A stretch of DNA of 64,000 bases from Adenophora triphylla var. japonica (GCA_022495995.1 JAFEMH010002564.1:267138-331137); one strand, 5' to 3'. Shown: positions 33,481 to 45,346, numbered from the stretch's first letter. Translations and numbers: made by a program. The notes: a model not told the origin generated them from the sequence alone.

Positions 33481-34500
33481 TACATTAAAGAAATCTTTAA
33501 GGTGTTTCGTAAAAGAGGAAAACCGGCCCAAGCCGCCGAGGAGGTTTTGATAAGTGTGAACTTGGGTACTATCGAAGAACCTAAAGAGACACAGATTGGA
33601 AGCTTCTTCCAGGGGGTTGAAAGGGACAGATTGATCGAGCCGCCGTAGAATACGTCGACGTGTTTGCATGGTCATACAAGGACATGCCTGGGCTAGACAG
33701 CTTCAATAGTAGAGCACGTAATTCCTCTAGCACCGCATGCTAAGCCGCAGCGTAAACCGAGAAAGATCAAGCCGAATGGTCTCTACAGTCAAGGAAGAAA
33801 TCGAGAAGCTATCATGAGTAGGGTTCATCGTAGTCATTGAATACCCGACGTGGTTGTCCAACATCGTGACCGTAACCAAGGCCAATGGGAAGGTGCGCCG
33901 CCGTGTGGATTTTCGAGATCTCGAACAAGGCCACCCCAAAGATGACTACCCTCTCGCCAAATATAGACATCCCGGTGGATTCCATCGCCAACTACGAAGT
34001 CAAATCCTTCGTTGATGGTTTTGGTGCTACAACCGCATCAAGATGGCCGAGGAAGACCAAGAAAAGACAGCCTTCACCACACCGCTGGGAACCTATCGTT
34101 ATACAAGCAATGCCATTCGGGCTCAAGAATGCCGGGCTACTTACCAAAGGGCAACCACCGCGCTTTTTCATGACATGATCCACAAGGAGATTGAGGTCTA
34201 CGTAGATGACATGATAATCCACTCCAAAGGAGAAGGTGGGCAAAGACTTTGTTGACCTACAAAAATTCTTTGAGAGGCCGAGACAAAGATTCCATGAGAC
34301 TAAACCCCGCCAAAATGCACCTTCTGAGTGACAAGGGGAAAAGTGCTTCGGGTACATGGTCACTGAGCGAGGTATAGAAGTTGACCCCGAAAGATCAAAG
34401 CCATCATGGATATGAGGCCACCTCAAACCTGCATGTAGGTCAAGAGTTTTATGGGCAAACCGCAAGACATCACCCGCTTGGCCAATCAATCACCACTATG
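33481..34500 (+). pseudogene. pol: Reverse transcriptase of C, frameshifted
   Basis: Pieces in order: EEPKETQIGSFFQGVERDRL (about 33570-33630), DVFAWSYKDM-like DNA (33655), the NGKVRRRVDFRDL region (about 33890), the VKSFVDGFGATT block (about 34000), QAMPFGLKNAG (about 34108), and FHDMIHKEIEVYVDDMIIHS (about 34167-34230) with the catalytic YVDD. At least six frame changes or stops interrupt it. Confidence 0.85.
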
Positions 34501-35060
34501 TGCGAGCCCATCTTCAAGCTCATGAAGAAGAATGTGGACACGTAATGGACCGAAGAATGCCAAGATGCCTTTCACCAGATCAAGGCATACTTAGTACATC
34601 CCCGGTACTATGCCCCCCACATAGACAGTAAGCCTCTTCTCGCTCTATCTCACCGTCACGCATACACGGCAATGGGGCTATGCTTGCTCAGAAAAGAAAG
34701 ACTCTCGGGTGGAAAACGCCATTTACTTTGTCACCTAAGCTACAGGTGGAGCGAGCTCAATTACTCAAAGATGTGAAAAGACTTGTGCAGATCGGTCCGG
34801 GTAGTCGGCAAATTGAAGCATTATATGCAAGCCCACCCTATGAATTTGGTCTCGAAAATGGATCCCATCAAGTACATCTTTGACAAGCCTTCCCTCTCAA
34901 TGCGTTTAGCGAAGTGGTCCTTCTTCTTGCGTATCATACGACATCAACTATGTGACCGTAAAGGCCATCAAGGGTCAAGCATTGTCGATCACCCGGCGAA
35001 TTTCCCCGCAATGAAGACAGAGGGCCTCGAACCCCAATTCCGATGAAGGGATCTTTGCAA
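34501..35060 (+). pseudogene. pol: RT connection and RNase H of C
   Basis: TEECQDAFHQIKAYLVHPRY near 34550-34610 is the RNase H entry motif of gypsy pol. It is followed by HYMQAHPMNLVSKMDPIKYI (about 34820-34880) and LAKWSFFLRIIRHQL (34907). Frames change repeatedly. Confidence 0.7.
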
Positions 35061-35600
35061 TGAGCCTCGAAAATAGATGGCAATTGTTCTTTGACTGAGC
35101 CGCTAACAAAAGAGGAAATGGTGTAGGAATGCTATTGGTCGATCCGAAAGATGAGCATACCCCCATAGCCCTCAAGTTGAACTTTCCCGCCACGAACAAT
35201 GTCGCGAGTACGAAGCCTCGCATTGCCGGCCTGGAGGCCGCCTTAGAAAGAAATGTCAAGGAGCTCGAAGTTTACTGAGACTCGCCCGATCATCAACCAA
35301 GTCTCCAACAAGTGGAAGATCGTGGACCCTAATCTCGCAACGGTATCATGCCCATATGGAGGAGTTGACTCGGACAGCTTCGTAGAAGTGACTTTCCACT
35401 ACTTGCCGAGGGAAAAGAACAGATTCGCAGATGCCCTAGCTACTCTAGCCTCATTGGTAGAGATCCCCGAGGGAAAAGCCATAAAGCCCTTCGTAGCGGG
35501 TAGAAGAGAAGCCCCAGCTCTTCTCGTCAGTGGAAGTGGACCTCGGGACCCGAGCCCATAAAGGAACCTTGGTACAATCAGATTTACCAATTCCTCAAAG
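35061..35600 (+). pseudogene. pol: Second (Tat-type) RNase H of C
   Basis: The NKRGNGVGMLLVDPKDEHTP block near 35105-35165 and FHYLPREKNRFADALATLAS at 35394-35453. The signature of the additional RNase H domain is clear although stops intervene between blocks. Confidence 0.8.
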
Positions 35601-36860
35601 ACGGAGAGTCAGCTTTCAGAGACGAAGAAGGTAGACCAAAAGAAGGTGTCAGAGCCAAAAGCTTGCGAGCCCTGAAAAGGTTGGCCTCTCATTATGTCAT
35701 TCTAGGAGGCAACCTATACAAGAAGCGGTATCAAGGACCACTCCTCTTATGTGTCACCCAAGAAAGGGCCAAAGAGTTGATGACCGAAGTCCACAATGGT
35801 CCTTGCGGTCCTCACATGAATGCCGTAGCCCCCGATGCAAGTGATCCTCGTAATGGGTTACTACCGGATCTCCATGGAAACAGATCAAGGCCCAAAGACG
35901 TCCGAACCTCGCGACAAGTGCCAGCCGGTTTGCCAATCTCAACCATCTCCCCACCTCATGACTCCGTACCGCATGACGACTCCTTGGCCGTTTGCAACTC
36001 GGGGCATTGACGTGATAGGGAAAATAGCCCCTACAGAAGCAATGGGCACGAGTTCGTGTTGGTAGCCATCGACTACTTCACCAAGTGGGTAGAGGCCAAG
36101 TCCTACAAGGTCCTCACTTCCGTAAAAGTGGCCCAGCTTCATCAAAGAAAACATAATGTGCGTATATGGGGTGCCCAACGAGATCATTTCTCGATAATGG
36201 GTCACACTTCAAGGAGATCTGCGATAGACCGCCGTCGTAATTCGTAGTTACTCGCCACAAGTCGTCCCCGTACATAAACCTCGCACCAATGGAGCCGTGG
36301 AAGCCGCTAATAAGACACTCGAGCGGATCATCCGAAAATGGCCACCCGTGGTCGTGATTGGCCCGAAAAGCCGCACCTAGCACTCGGGGCTACGTAACGT
36401 CTCCGTCGAATGTACCACAGGAGAAACTCCTTTTCGCCCTAACTTACTGATGGAAGCAAATAAGTTACCAAAGGGAGTTGGAAATCCCGTCATTAAGGGT
36501 CCTCCTAGAAAAACAAGTTGTCAATGAAGTGGAATGGTTGCGCAAATGCATTTGACGAGTTAGCCCCGCTGACGAGAGAAGGCTAAAAGCCATGGAACAC
36601 ACCCGAGCCTACTGCAGGCAAATGGCCGAGCGTTTGATAAAAAGGTCAAGGCCGTAGACATCAAAGAAGGTGACTTAGTGCCGAAAGTAAAGCCCCTACC
36701 GCAGACAACCCCCGGGAAAATGGGAACCCGTTTGGATCGGCCCTTATGTGGTGCGTAAGATACCGTCAAGGAGCAATGAAGCTTGCGTACTTGGATGGCA
36801 ATCCCTTTGTCCACCCAACAACGGTGATAAACTCCGAAGATACTATGTCTAATAAAAAAA
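35601..36860 (+). pseudogene. pol: Integrase of C, frameshifted
   Basis: NLYKKRYQGPLLLCVTQERA (about 35712), EVHNGPCGPHMNA (35790, zinc finger), GTSSC/HEFVLVAIDYFTKWVEAK (about 36045-36100, first Asp), a damaged DNG region (about 36195), and a C-terminal GKWEPVWIGPYVV-like stretch read across frames (about 36715-36760). Compared with X2, the run equivalent to CAGCTGCTG is altered near 36222. The sense ORF ends near 36850. Confidence 0.8.
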
Positions 36861-37066
36861 AAGAGAAAAATCTTAGTGCAAAAAGAGTAATGCCCTAGGC
36901 CGAAACCCCAAAAAGGGCGGTCTAGGCAAAAGACAAATGGTCACATTAAAAAAAAAAAGAGAAAAAATCTTAGTGCAAAAGAGTAATGCCCAAGTTTAGG
37001 CCGAAACCCCAAAAAGGGCGGTCTAGGCAAAAACAGGCCGCACATAAAAAATTAGTTCACTGTAAT

Positions 37067-37139
37067 GAACTACGAGACCCGAGCCCCTTAGCCTTTCTTG
37101 TAAAAGGGGAACGTAGGCAAAGCCATATATGGTTCGGTC
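37067..37139 (+). promoter_or_regulatory. Post-pol hairpin of C (GAACTACG...CGTAGG, GGTTCGGTC)
   Basis: GAACTACG (37067-37074), CCCCTTA and AAAAGGGGA complementary tracts, ACGTAGG (37111-37117), then GGTTCGGTC (37131-37139). Two ~100-bp repeats with aaaaagggcggtctaggcaa lie just upstream (36880-37030). Confidence 0.6.
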
Positions 37140-37395
37140 TAAACAATAAAAAGGACAATCAAGCTTCCATGAAGTGCGTCCTAAATAATAAAGGGTATTT
37201 CAAGCTTTTCATAAAAACGGGTCCCAATCAATAAAGACATTTGAATTTCCATGAAATGTGTCTTGATTAATTTTTAAGATAATATGCCTTGTTCATTACA
37301 AGTTAAAAACTTCTTGATGAGTTCAAGCACGGTCTACCTCTTAACTCGCTAACCTCGCTAAAAAGATCTAAAATACAATAAAATGCCTAAATAAA

Positions 37396-39006
37396 CTAAT
37401 GTGTTTGCAAATGGCAATAAGAGGATCTCGAGAAAAGACTTGTCGCCGTCATTCGCCGAGTCTTCTTCGCCTTTCTTCCCTTTCCTGCCTCGTCGAGTCT
37501 TCTTCCTTTTCTTCTCAATAATGCCGGTGATCCCTCATCCCGACCTCTCGGTATCCTCACCGGAGCCTCCACCAACCCCGTGTCAATAAGCGCTCTCTCT
37601 ATACGAGCACGAGTCCGTATCTCCTCCCTCCGAGACTCGCCAAATGAGCGACCTCTGACAACCTTTGTACCGAGCCTCCATATCTCCGACCAAGTCACCT
37701 CGATTGGTTATGGCAACTCGCCTTAGCCTCGCCTCCCTCGTAGTCCTACTCGAGTCGCAGCCGCCTCCCAATAAAGCTCGACGTCTATCCTCCAAGATAA
37801 CCCGAGTCGCTCCCATCTCCCTCTCGTACTCACCCAAGTGACAAAGCTGGTCAAGATGGTGCTCTTCCCGCTCCCGAAGATAGCCCCGTGGGAAAGCAAG
37901 ATATGTCCAAGCCTCGAGAAGAAAGAGAAGCCGGGCCGGATCACTCATGTCCAATGACACCACCTCCATGGTCCGGATGTCCTCCCAATCACTCAAAGGC
38001 TCCCGTAAAGCCCCAAACCGCCCGGATACTAAGTGGTATGTAGAAGGATGACCAGCAGAATCCCGGAACCCTCACAAAGATAAGACTCCCGAAATATCCT
38101 CCCGGTCCGCAACCTCCAATGAGGTATCCACCAACGGATGTCCGAAGTGGATAGCCTAGCCATCATCGCCCTCCCAGCCTACCCCCGTTCCTCGCCGCCT
38201 AGGCGCACCTCTCCGAGAAATCACCCAAGGGCACCGAGCCGGCAAAGCCCCGTGCAAAGCCCCAAGCCTCTCCCCGCAGCCACAAAGTCAACATAGCCTG
38301 ACTCCCGACCTCATGAAATGGTCTCCCGAGCCATCCCGTCAATCCCATGCAAAGTCTCTCCCAAAACCAAATGGGACAATATCCTTCCTGCACTCTCGCA
38401 GCCTTCGACCATGTCCAAGAGACCACTATGACAGATCCCCACGGACTCAAGCAAGTTGAACAAAACAGAATACGCAGAGAATGAAAGCATCCATAGCTAC
38501 CGTGGTCGCAGCCATATCCGGAGACCCAAACCTGCCCGGATATCGAAAGGTCAATCCTATCCGGGCTACCATCATCCTCTCACTCCTCTCCCAAAGGAAT
38601 CTCGCAGAAAAGATGCAAGCCTTACCGCCACCGCACGCTCTCCGATCAGCGGAATAGATATAGCCTCGCCTCGGGACTCCCAATCAAGGCTTTCAAGTCT
38701 TCGTGCGTTGGGACAATTTTGTTGTAAGAAAAGCAAGAAACATGTCTCCTGACGTCCTGTAACTTTGCCGCGGCTCTCAACAGTCCCAATCGGGCGGAGA
38801 TCCTCAAATGCCATAAAGACTTGATCTTGAAGAAAGAATCAAGCAGCCCTTGTGATTTTGGAAGTTATGTCTCGCCCAAGATTGAAGACCGGATAGAAAA
38901 TGGTCTCGCTTCCCTTTGCAATCTAACGGGCTTCTCCATCGCAAAGTGTTCAAAGATGGTGCTTTTAGGTCCAAAATATGCTCGGGAACAATTGGGACAA
39001 GTCTAG
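37396..39006 (-). pseudogene. Antisense ORF 2 of C: DUF7745-like, frameshifted
   Basis: The minus-strand homologue of X2 52064-53650. The KIKSLWHLR block and HVSCFSYNKIVPTHEDLKAL lie about 38880-38730 across frames. PGRFGSPDMAATTVAMDAFI (about 38540) and LHGLTGWLGRPFHEVGSQAM (about 38340) follow. The C-terminal part 37583-37996 (MSDWEDIRTMEVVSLDMSDP ...) is acidic/basic and helix-like, and the end near 37396 is basic. It is convergent with pol and separated from it by the post-pol hairpin. The family label is tentative. Confidence 0.5.
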
Positions 39007-39072
39007 AGTGAAAATGAAATGAAATGGCTAAGCCTTGCTTTTATTCGTAAAATAACCACTGCATTAACCGTT

Positions 39073-39112
39073 AGCCGCACGGCTTCATTTTCCTCAAGGC
39101 CATGCCGCACGG
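39073..39112 (-). promoter_or_regulatory. Two CCGCACGG palindromes upstream of antisense ORF 2 in C
   Basis: AGCCGCACGGCT at 39073-39084 and GCCGCACGGC with core at 39105-39112, each followed on + by a TTCATT/TACATT word as in the C LTR promoter. They lie about 70-110 nt upstream of where antisense ORF 2 coding similarity starts. Confidence 0.6.
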
Positions 39113-39450
39113 CTACATTAGCCCTCTCGCAAAATTCTGCAAAGAACCAAAGTTGCTGCCCAAGGGAGTTTTCACCCCACTTTTTCAACCAAAACCCGTA
39201 CAAAAACATATCCGTAAGCCATTCAAGCATTTATATACCATTATAAATCATTTTGGCCCATTTCAGCCCCAATTCCAAGCAAAAGTCACCCCAAGGCTCG
39301 TATAATATGCAAATTGAGAAAGCATAAATTAGAAAAGTAAATAAAATGTACATACAATGTTTTCGCCCCATCGGCGCCCAAATAAAGCAAAAATAAACGA
39401 AGTGTGCATAAAAATTGTTCATTGTTTGTTTTCGTTCCAAATCTATTCTA

Positions 39451-42055
39451 GAGACCTCCTAGGCCTCCGATTCTTCTTCCTCCTCATCGCCGCTCAACTC
39501 ATAGATGCTAGCCTCCCTCATCAAGTCCTCCCCGGTCGCTCACGCCGACAAATGGACATTATCGTGCCCGTACTCACCACCGCTCCTGCACGTCCGGGCT
39601 GGGTCCCCGCCCCGAGGCATGGCACCGGGAAGAGTACTCCGAGGCCGACGAGGTAGACGCCGTGCCCCGACGTGCCGCTCTCTGCGCCTGTGCCCCGTGC
39701 ATCCGCCGCCGCCTTCGGCGCAGCGCCTTCCTCGAAGAGATCGGCACACGTCCTTCCACCCTATTCTCGCCCGACCAGCCTATCATAAGTGCGAGCCGGA
39801 ACTCCGAGAAAAGAAGAGAAAATCTCGTAAAAAATCTCGTAAAATCTCTTAAAATTGCAAAAAGCGTAAAATCGAAAGCCGAAAAGGGAAAGACCCTAAA
39901 AGTACACTTACAAAGGCTATCAGCGGCAAGGTGTACCGGGGCTCCCTAGCATCGGGACAGTATCCTCATCCTCCTCGGCACTCCATGGACCACGTAGGAC
40001 AAATGCGCAGGAGGGATCGGCGGGTCAAGAGGCTCATCCTCCCCATATCCCCGAGTGACCGCTAGCTTCACTAGCTTCGTGGCGTCCTCAAGCGCCGCTC
40101 CACAAACACAAGCGTAGGGGTGTGCATGTCAGTACTCCTCCGCAGCCCACGCCGCTCGGTACCTAGCTATCTCATCCTCTGGCTAATCCCCGGGCCGCAA
40201 AGATCCGTGCCGGAGGATCGTGTGGAGTAATGGCGTCCAATGGAGGGACATGACCATGCCGCTCGAGAAACGGTCCCCCAAGTAAATGACATCACATGTC
40301 GCCCCAAAGAGCCACCTCCTCTCGCCTCGTCACCTCGATGGCATCTCCCAAAGAAAATCTCCTGATACCTCGCCCAGGGTAGAAGTCCACTCCGTCGTGC
40401 CCATCTCTCGTTGATGACCGGCCTCACCATTTTGTAATCGAAGGTAATCCGGGTCTTCCCGTGAATTTATCTCTCGCATCTCCTCCAAATAACCATAAAG
40501 GTGGAAGATGGTGACATCACTCGCTTTGGTTCCAAGGGAAGAACCCGATCACCTCACAAAACCAGCCCGCATGTTCAAAACATCAAAAGGTCATTCTCTC
40601 TTATAAAAGTCTCAAGACAGAAAAGAGAAAAGAAAAAGAAAGGAGACTACCTCAAGGGCAAATGAGAAGCACCATGGAAGCAGCTTTGTTCCGACCGTAC
40701 ATGTCCAACGAGAAGTACAACTCCGCCTAATCCGGCCTCTCCCCAAGAGACCGTCCCTATCCCATCCACATCCTCCAAAGAGTCGAGGAGGCAAGTCATG
40801 ACTAGCGTCCCGTAATTAGCAAAGATAGTGACCGATAGCATCAACCATATGAATGCTCTAGCTACCACAAGGGCCACATCATTAGCAAAGAAAGTTCTCG
40901 CATGCAAGTCTGAACCGCCACCTCGACGTTCGCGCGTCTCCATCCCCACTGGGAATCACTCAAATCCAACCAAAGCCTGGAACTCCTTAGCCGTAATGTG
41001 GTCTCTCCAAGTCACGGGCCTCCCGTGAACTGCGCAGCCGCAATAGCCGTAAAATCGGCAGGAGTCACCGCGCCTCTCCTACCAGTGTGAAAGCTATGTG
41101 TACCGGTCCCACCGTAACTCGTAAAGGGCCCGGATCAAGCCCTTGCTCTTAGAGGTGATGTGAACACCCCCGCCGATGGCCTCTACAAACGCATCCAGAC
41201 GGTGAGCTCTCGCACCCGCCTTGGGATTCACCCCATTCTTCTCAAAATCCGGCATCCTCTGCCAAAGCTTGACCGCTATCTCAGATGGTCCTCTAGACTT
41301 GTTCTCCTGTAGACAAGCACAACAAAGAAGTGTGTCAATCATTCATCATTTTCAAAAAACATGCATATATTCACAAAAGTGCACATGTTTTCAAAAGAAA
41401 AGCATTCATACAAGTCTTTTTAGCATCTTTTGCATCAAAAACGTGACTTTCATCATTTGAAACACGTCATTTTAAGCACGTTGCTTTCCTAAGGCACAAA
41501 ATCACAATTTTCACAATTCTGTGCACATAAGCATTATTTTTTCAAATAAAATGGCATGCATGAATCATTTTCATCTTCCAAAATCATGTTTTCTCATTGA
41601 AAATCAGAATTTTGACCTAGTTCTAGCACAAGGCAAGAACTCCGTCTCATATTTTGAAAATTCTCATTCTTACTTCATTTTGCGAAGTGAGTCATTCTCA
41701 TCAAACAAATTGCACAATGCACATTCTTAGCCTCATAGGTTGTTCATGCATCTCAAAATCATTCAAAAAATTATTCAAAAATCCTAAAATTCGGGTCAAG
41801 CCCTAAATCATTCAAAATTCAAGCAAAATCATCGGATTTGAGCAAAATGAGAATGCTTACCCCAACCGATCGCGGGTTCGTTGATTTATGCTCCCTTCTT
41901 CCCGGGTAAAGCTCCGATGGAGGCGTAAGGAAGTCATACTTCCTCTCCGTCCGAACGAGCTCCTTTCTCCTCCTTCTCGCAGCCGCGGAGATGTTCCTTC
42001 TTGCTTGCCTCGGTATGGGATTGCCCTCCGGATCCATTCCAATCGATAGAAGCAA
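39451..42055 (-). pseudogene. Antisense ORF 1 of C: plant-mobile-domain-like, at least two introns suggested
   Basis: Exon 1 starts at the ATG at 42055 (MDPEGNPIPRQARRNISAAA; ELVRT ... SELYPGRRE) and ends at a GGG|GTAAGC donor near 41864. After about 550 bp rich in cattttca/tgcat words, a cttgtctacag acceptor near 41312 precedes ENKSRGPSEIAVKLWQRMPD, in phase with exon 1. The PMD signature RAFIWLMLSVTIFANYG ... IGTVSWGEAGLGG lies at about 40750-40900. Further pieces are at 40167-40430. A second donor-like tttGTAAGTG is near 39916, before an Arg-rich exon; the ORF ends in an acidic tail (GDEEEEE) with a stop near 39451. Several frames are broken. Confidence 0.65.
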
Positions 42056-42183
42056 AGGGAATTGAAGAATTTTGAAGAAATTCTCTCCTTTCTCTCTCTC
42101 TCTTCCTCGCCAGCTTCTTGGGCGGCAATAATGCCCAATGCCCGTTCAAACCCTCGTTTTAAATAACTGAAAAAACAGTCTCT

Positions 42184-42195
42184 AGCCGTACGGCT
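42184..42195 (-). promoter_or_regulatory. Palindrome AGCCGTACGGCT upstream of antisense ORF 1 in C
   Basis: The core CCGTACGG lies 131 nt upstream of the antisense ATG (42055), with a TTATTTAAAA TATA-like stretch between them (about 42172-42160). A decayed second copy (GCCGGCGGC) lies at 42214-42222. The spacing to the TATA-like stretch resembles the LTR promoters. Confidence 0.6.
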
Positions 42196-42428
42196 CCTTT
42201 TTCTCCATCTCATGCCGGCGGCTTCATTCGCTCCGAGCGTAAATTACAATCCCGCCCCCGGACCTTCCACTTGGGCATGCAATTTCCGTTATCTTTAACC
42301 AAGATAACATCTTTTCGTAAAATATCCCTTATCTCTTTAGCAATCAAGCTCTATTCCCAAATACCTCCGTTAATTCCGTTATAACGGATAACACTAGGTG
42401 ACAACCTCCGAATTGTCGTAACTCTAAA

Positions 42429-42920
42429 CTTGTGCTACCTCTATCCGCGAATAGTGACGTATGCCCAAGTCATTCCAACTTGTGCTACCTCTATCCGCGA
42501 ATAGTGACGTATGCCCAAGTCATTCCAACTCTGTGCTACCTCTATCAGCGAATAGTGACGTATGCCCAAGTCATTCCAACTTGTGCTACCTCTATCCGCG
42601 AATAGTGACGTATGCCCAAGTCATTCCAACTTGTGCTACCTCTATCCGCGAATAGTGACGTATGCCCAAGTCATTCCAACTTGTGCTACCTCTATCCGCG
42701 AATAGTGACGTATGCCCAAGTCATTCCAACTTGTGCTACCTCTATCCGCGAATAGTGACGTATGCCCAAGTCATTCCAACTTGTGCTACCTCTATCCGCG
42801 AATAGTGACGTATGCCCAAGTCATTCCAACTTGTGCTACCTCTATCCGCGAATAGTGACGTATGCCCAAGTCATTCCAACTTGTGCTACCTCTATCCGCG
42901 AATAGTGACGTACGCCCAAC
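42429..42920 (+). repeat. 50-bp tandem array in C, about 10 units
   Basis: The unit cttgtgctacctctatccgc plus gaatagtgacgtatgcccaa plus gtcattccaa starts at 42429, 42479, 42530, 42580, 42630, 42680, 42730, 42780, 42830 and 42880. Units are nearly identical, which means recent homogenisation. There are no spacers and no open frame through the array (50 is not a multiple of 3). Confidence 0.95.
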
Positions 42921-43019
42921 TGCTACCTCTATGTAGTTAGCCCAACTTAAGTTACCTCTATCTCCGTCATAAAGAGATAGCGCCATAAGCTCTAGCTTCT
43001 TCAGTGACAATCTCCGCAT

Positions 43020-43170
43020 TGTCAATCGTGACACCCAGAATTGTCAATCGTGTGATCTCGCAATTGTCAATCGTGTGACAAGTCCAACTGTCAATCGTGT
43101 GACATCCAGAATTGTCAATCGTGTGACAAATTTCCAAGAATTGTCAATCGTGTGACGCCTCCGAATTGTC
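43020..43170 (+). repeat. Short dispersed repeats (attgtcaatcgtgtgac) in the C 3' region
   Basis: About six copies of a 17-25 bp module between 43020 and 43170 with irregular spacing. Confidence 0.85.
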
Positions 43171-43218
43171 AAAATCTCAAGGATCCTAGACATCGTTCCT
43201 AACTATCTAGTGATGCTT

Positions 43219-43640
43219 GAACTACGATCAAGGCTTGATTCCTCCGGGATACGTAGGTAGCCTTTTATAAAAGGTTCAGCCATTCGACCACTTTGGTCAC
43301 CCTCGTTTCTTTGTCACTCCTCGCGATAAAGCAGGCCCTCATAGAGGTTCGTATATCCGACCACCTCGGTCACTTCTAGCATATCCCCAAAGAGGATCAA
43401 TTGCTTGACCTCCTAGGTCATTTTCTCTTCTATTTCCCCTAGCGAGGGCAGTTTCTCTTCTTCCTCCCCCAGCGGATCTTTTCCGAACTACGATCTGGCT
43501 TGATTCCTCTGGGATACGTAGGTAGCCTACTTTAGGTTCAGCCAATTTGTCACATATGACACCCCATTCCCCAGCGGATCTTTTCCGAACTACGGCCTGG
43601 CTTGATTCCTCCGGATACGTAGGTAGCCTTCCAAAAGGTT
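43219..43640 (+). promoter_or_regulatory. Three GAACTACG...CGTAGG hairpins before the PPT of C
   Basis: Copies start at 43219, 43485 and 43587 and end (CGTAGG) at 43257, 43522 and 43623. Each has outer CTACG/CGTAG and inner ATTCC/GGGAT or ATTCC/GGAT stems, and is followed by GTAGCC and an AGGTTCA(G/C)CCA tail. X1 and X2 carry one copy at the equivalent place. Confidence 0.7.
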
Positions 43641-43733
43641 CACCCACTCGACCACCTCGGTCACCCAATCCGTCTCGGCATTCGCCGCATCGATCCTTTT
43701 CTATCGACAACCCCACTCGCCTTGCAAGTGACG

Positions 43734-43746
43734 TTGCCGAGGGCTT
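43734..43746 (+). promoter_or_regulatory. Polypurine tract of C
   Basis: TTGCCGAGGGCTT precedes the 3' LTR in the position of GCTGAGGGGCAAAC of X1, but it is less purine-pure. The LTR then starts CGTAAG instead of TGTAAG. Confidence 0.55.
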
Positions 43747-45346
43747 CGTAAGTACCCAAATCTGGCTCATGCCTTCCTAAGCTAATTTTCCCGACATTTT
43801 CGGTAAGTTTTCCGGTAATTCCCGTATTCTTCCCAAATGCTCCGGAGCATTCCGGAACTGTTTTTTAATTAAATTAGGCTGAAGGGAATCCTTCCTAATT
43901 AAGAAACACGTTTTTCTTAATTAGGAAGAGCCTTCTAGAATAATGCCACCTTGCATGGTTCTAGAATGCCGAGTCATTCAGATAAGACCGCACGGCCTCA
44001 TTTGCAAAGGACTCGCAGCCGCACGGCTTCATTAGCCTTATCCAGATTACCTATAAATAGAGGCCTCCTCTACCCATTTCAAAAACAACAAGACACACAA
44101 TAGAGATACAATACACTCACAAACACAATCGACGTGAAGAACACCCTCAAGGCTCAAGAAGGCGAAGAAGAAGCTCAAGAAGCCATCTCCCTCCTCCTTG
44201 AAGACCCAAGACGAACCTCTCCTCCTAGCTCCGTCCGAAGAAGCGAAGGAAACGATTGGTAACCTCGCACGCCCTAACCTTGCATTTTAATTGATATACT
44301 TGCTCATTGCATTCATATATCTTGCTTGGGACTTGGCATTTATTCATAAAGATCATTTCTTTATCATTTCCCTTCCCCTTTGCATGCATTAAGACCTCAT
44401 TTGTCATAAAAATGTAGTCTTTTTCATAAAGGTGCATCCTTTGCACCTAAAACCCCTATTTTCCAATAAAAATGTTATCTTTATGCATCATTTGCATATA
44501 AAGATCAAATCTTTTTCAATAAAAATGCATCCTTTGCATCAAAACCCCTTTTTCAATGCATCATTTGCATAAAAATCCTATCTTTATGCATCATTTGCAA
44601 TAAAGATCCTTTCTTTAAATCAAAAGCATCATTTGCAAACATAAAATGTCATCTTTTCATTAAAGAGTCATTTTTCATCATGCATTCCCTTTCCCCAACC
44701 TTGGAACGGACCGGTGTAAAAGTTCTCATCTTTGCATCGTTCCTTCCATTAAAGGTTCATGATTTCTTTAGGAAAAGGATAACCTTGAACCCTATATCTC
44801 CGATTATCGCTTAAGAATGAGTATGAAGCCTCTATACGAGCTCGACCGTCTTAAAGCGTAGGATTGATGGGCTAAGGACATTCCTTCCTAAAGAACCTCA
44901 TCTTTGACCACAAAGAGAGTCATTCTCTCGATCACGCAAGTCCCGAGGGTCCCGAGGTTAAAATGCGATGATCACAAGTCACAAGATGAGGACGGGATCA
45001 TAATCCCAAATACATAAATTCCAAGGAATCCCGAGCGACAACCAACAAATGGTTTGTACGTCCGGAAGATAACTTGGGACATTTCCCCCTTTTACTCTCA
45101 AACACATGCACACAAAGAAAGCACGCAAGCAAGCACGATTGATGAAATCTTGGGAGACTTGCTCCGGCAAGGCACTTTGGGTGAACGCCAAACGTTCTTC
45201 CCAAGGGGTAACTTAACCTCCGAACCCATAATACCTTTTTTTCAAAGTTTTGAGGTAATCAAAATGGCGTGGCGACTCCGTTTTTCAAATAACTCGGATG
45301 TCTTCAAACTCGCGTGAACACCAAAAATTTTGGGCACACATTCACA
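43747..45346 (+). repeat. 3' LTR of C (1600 bp)
   Basis: Collinear with the 5' LTR with few differences after the first ~130 bp. Differences include CTG in the 5' copy against TCG or CCG here, and CAG against CGA. PBS-like TGGCGACTCC at 45270-45279. Confidence 0.95.

Larger units (their letters stand above)
27373..45346 (+). mobile_element. Element C: full-length Tat/Ogre-type element (17974 bp) inside the X2 3' LTR
   Basis: LTRs at 27373-28976 (1604 bp) and 43747-45346 (1600 bp) are flanked by ATGAC (27368-27372 and 45347-45351). The interior has PBS, leader, gag, pol on +, then antisense ORFs 2 and 1 on minus, a 50-bp tandem array, three hairpins and a PPT. The LTRs look nearly identical by eye, implying a recent insertion, yet gag-pol is heavily frameshifted. 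Confidence 0.95.

Noticed and set aside
36880..37030. Duplicate aaaaagagaaaaatcttagtgc segments as a mobile insertion
   Set aside because: Two direct ~100-bp repeats without terminal repeats or TSD; a local tandem duplication after pol of C.
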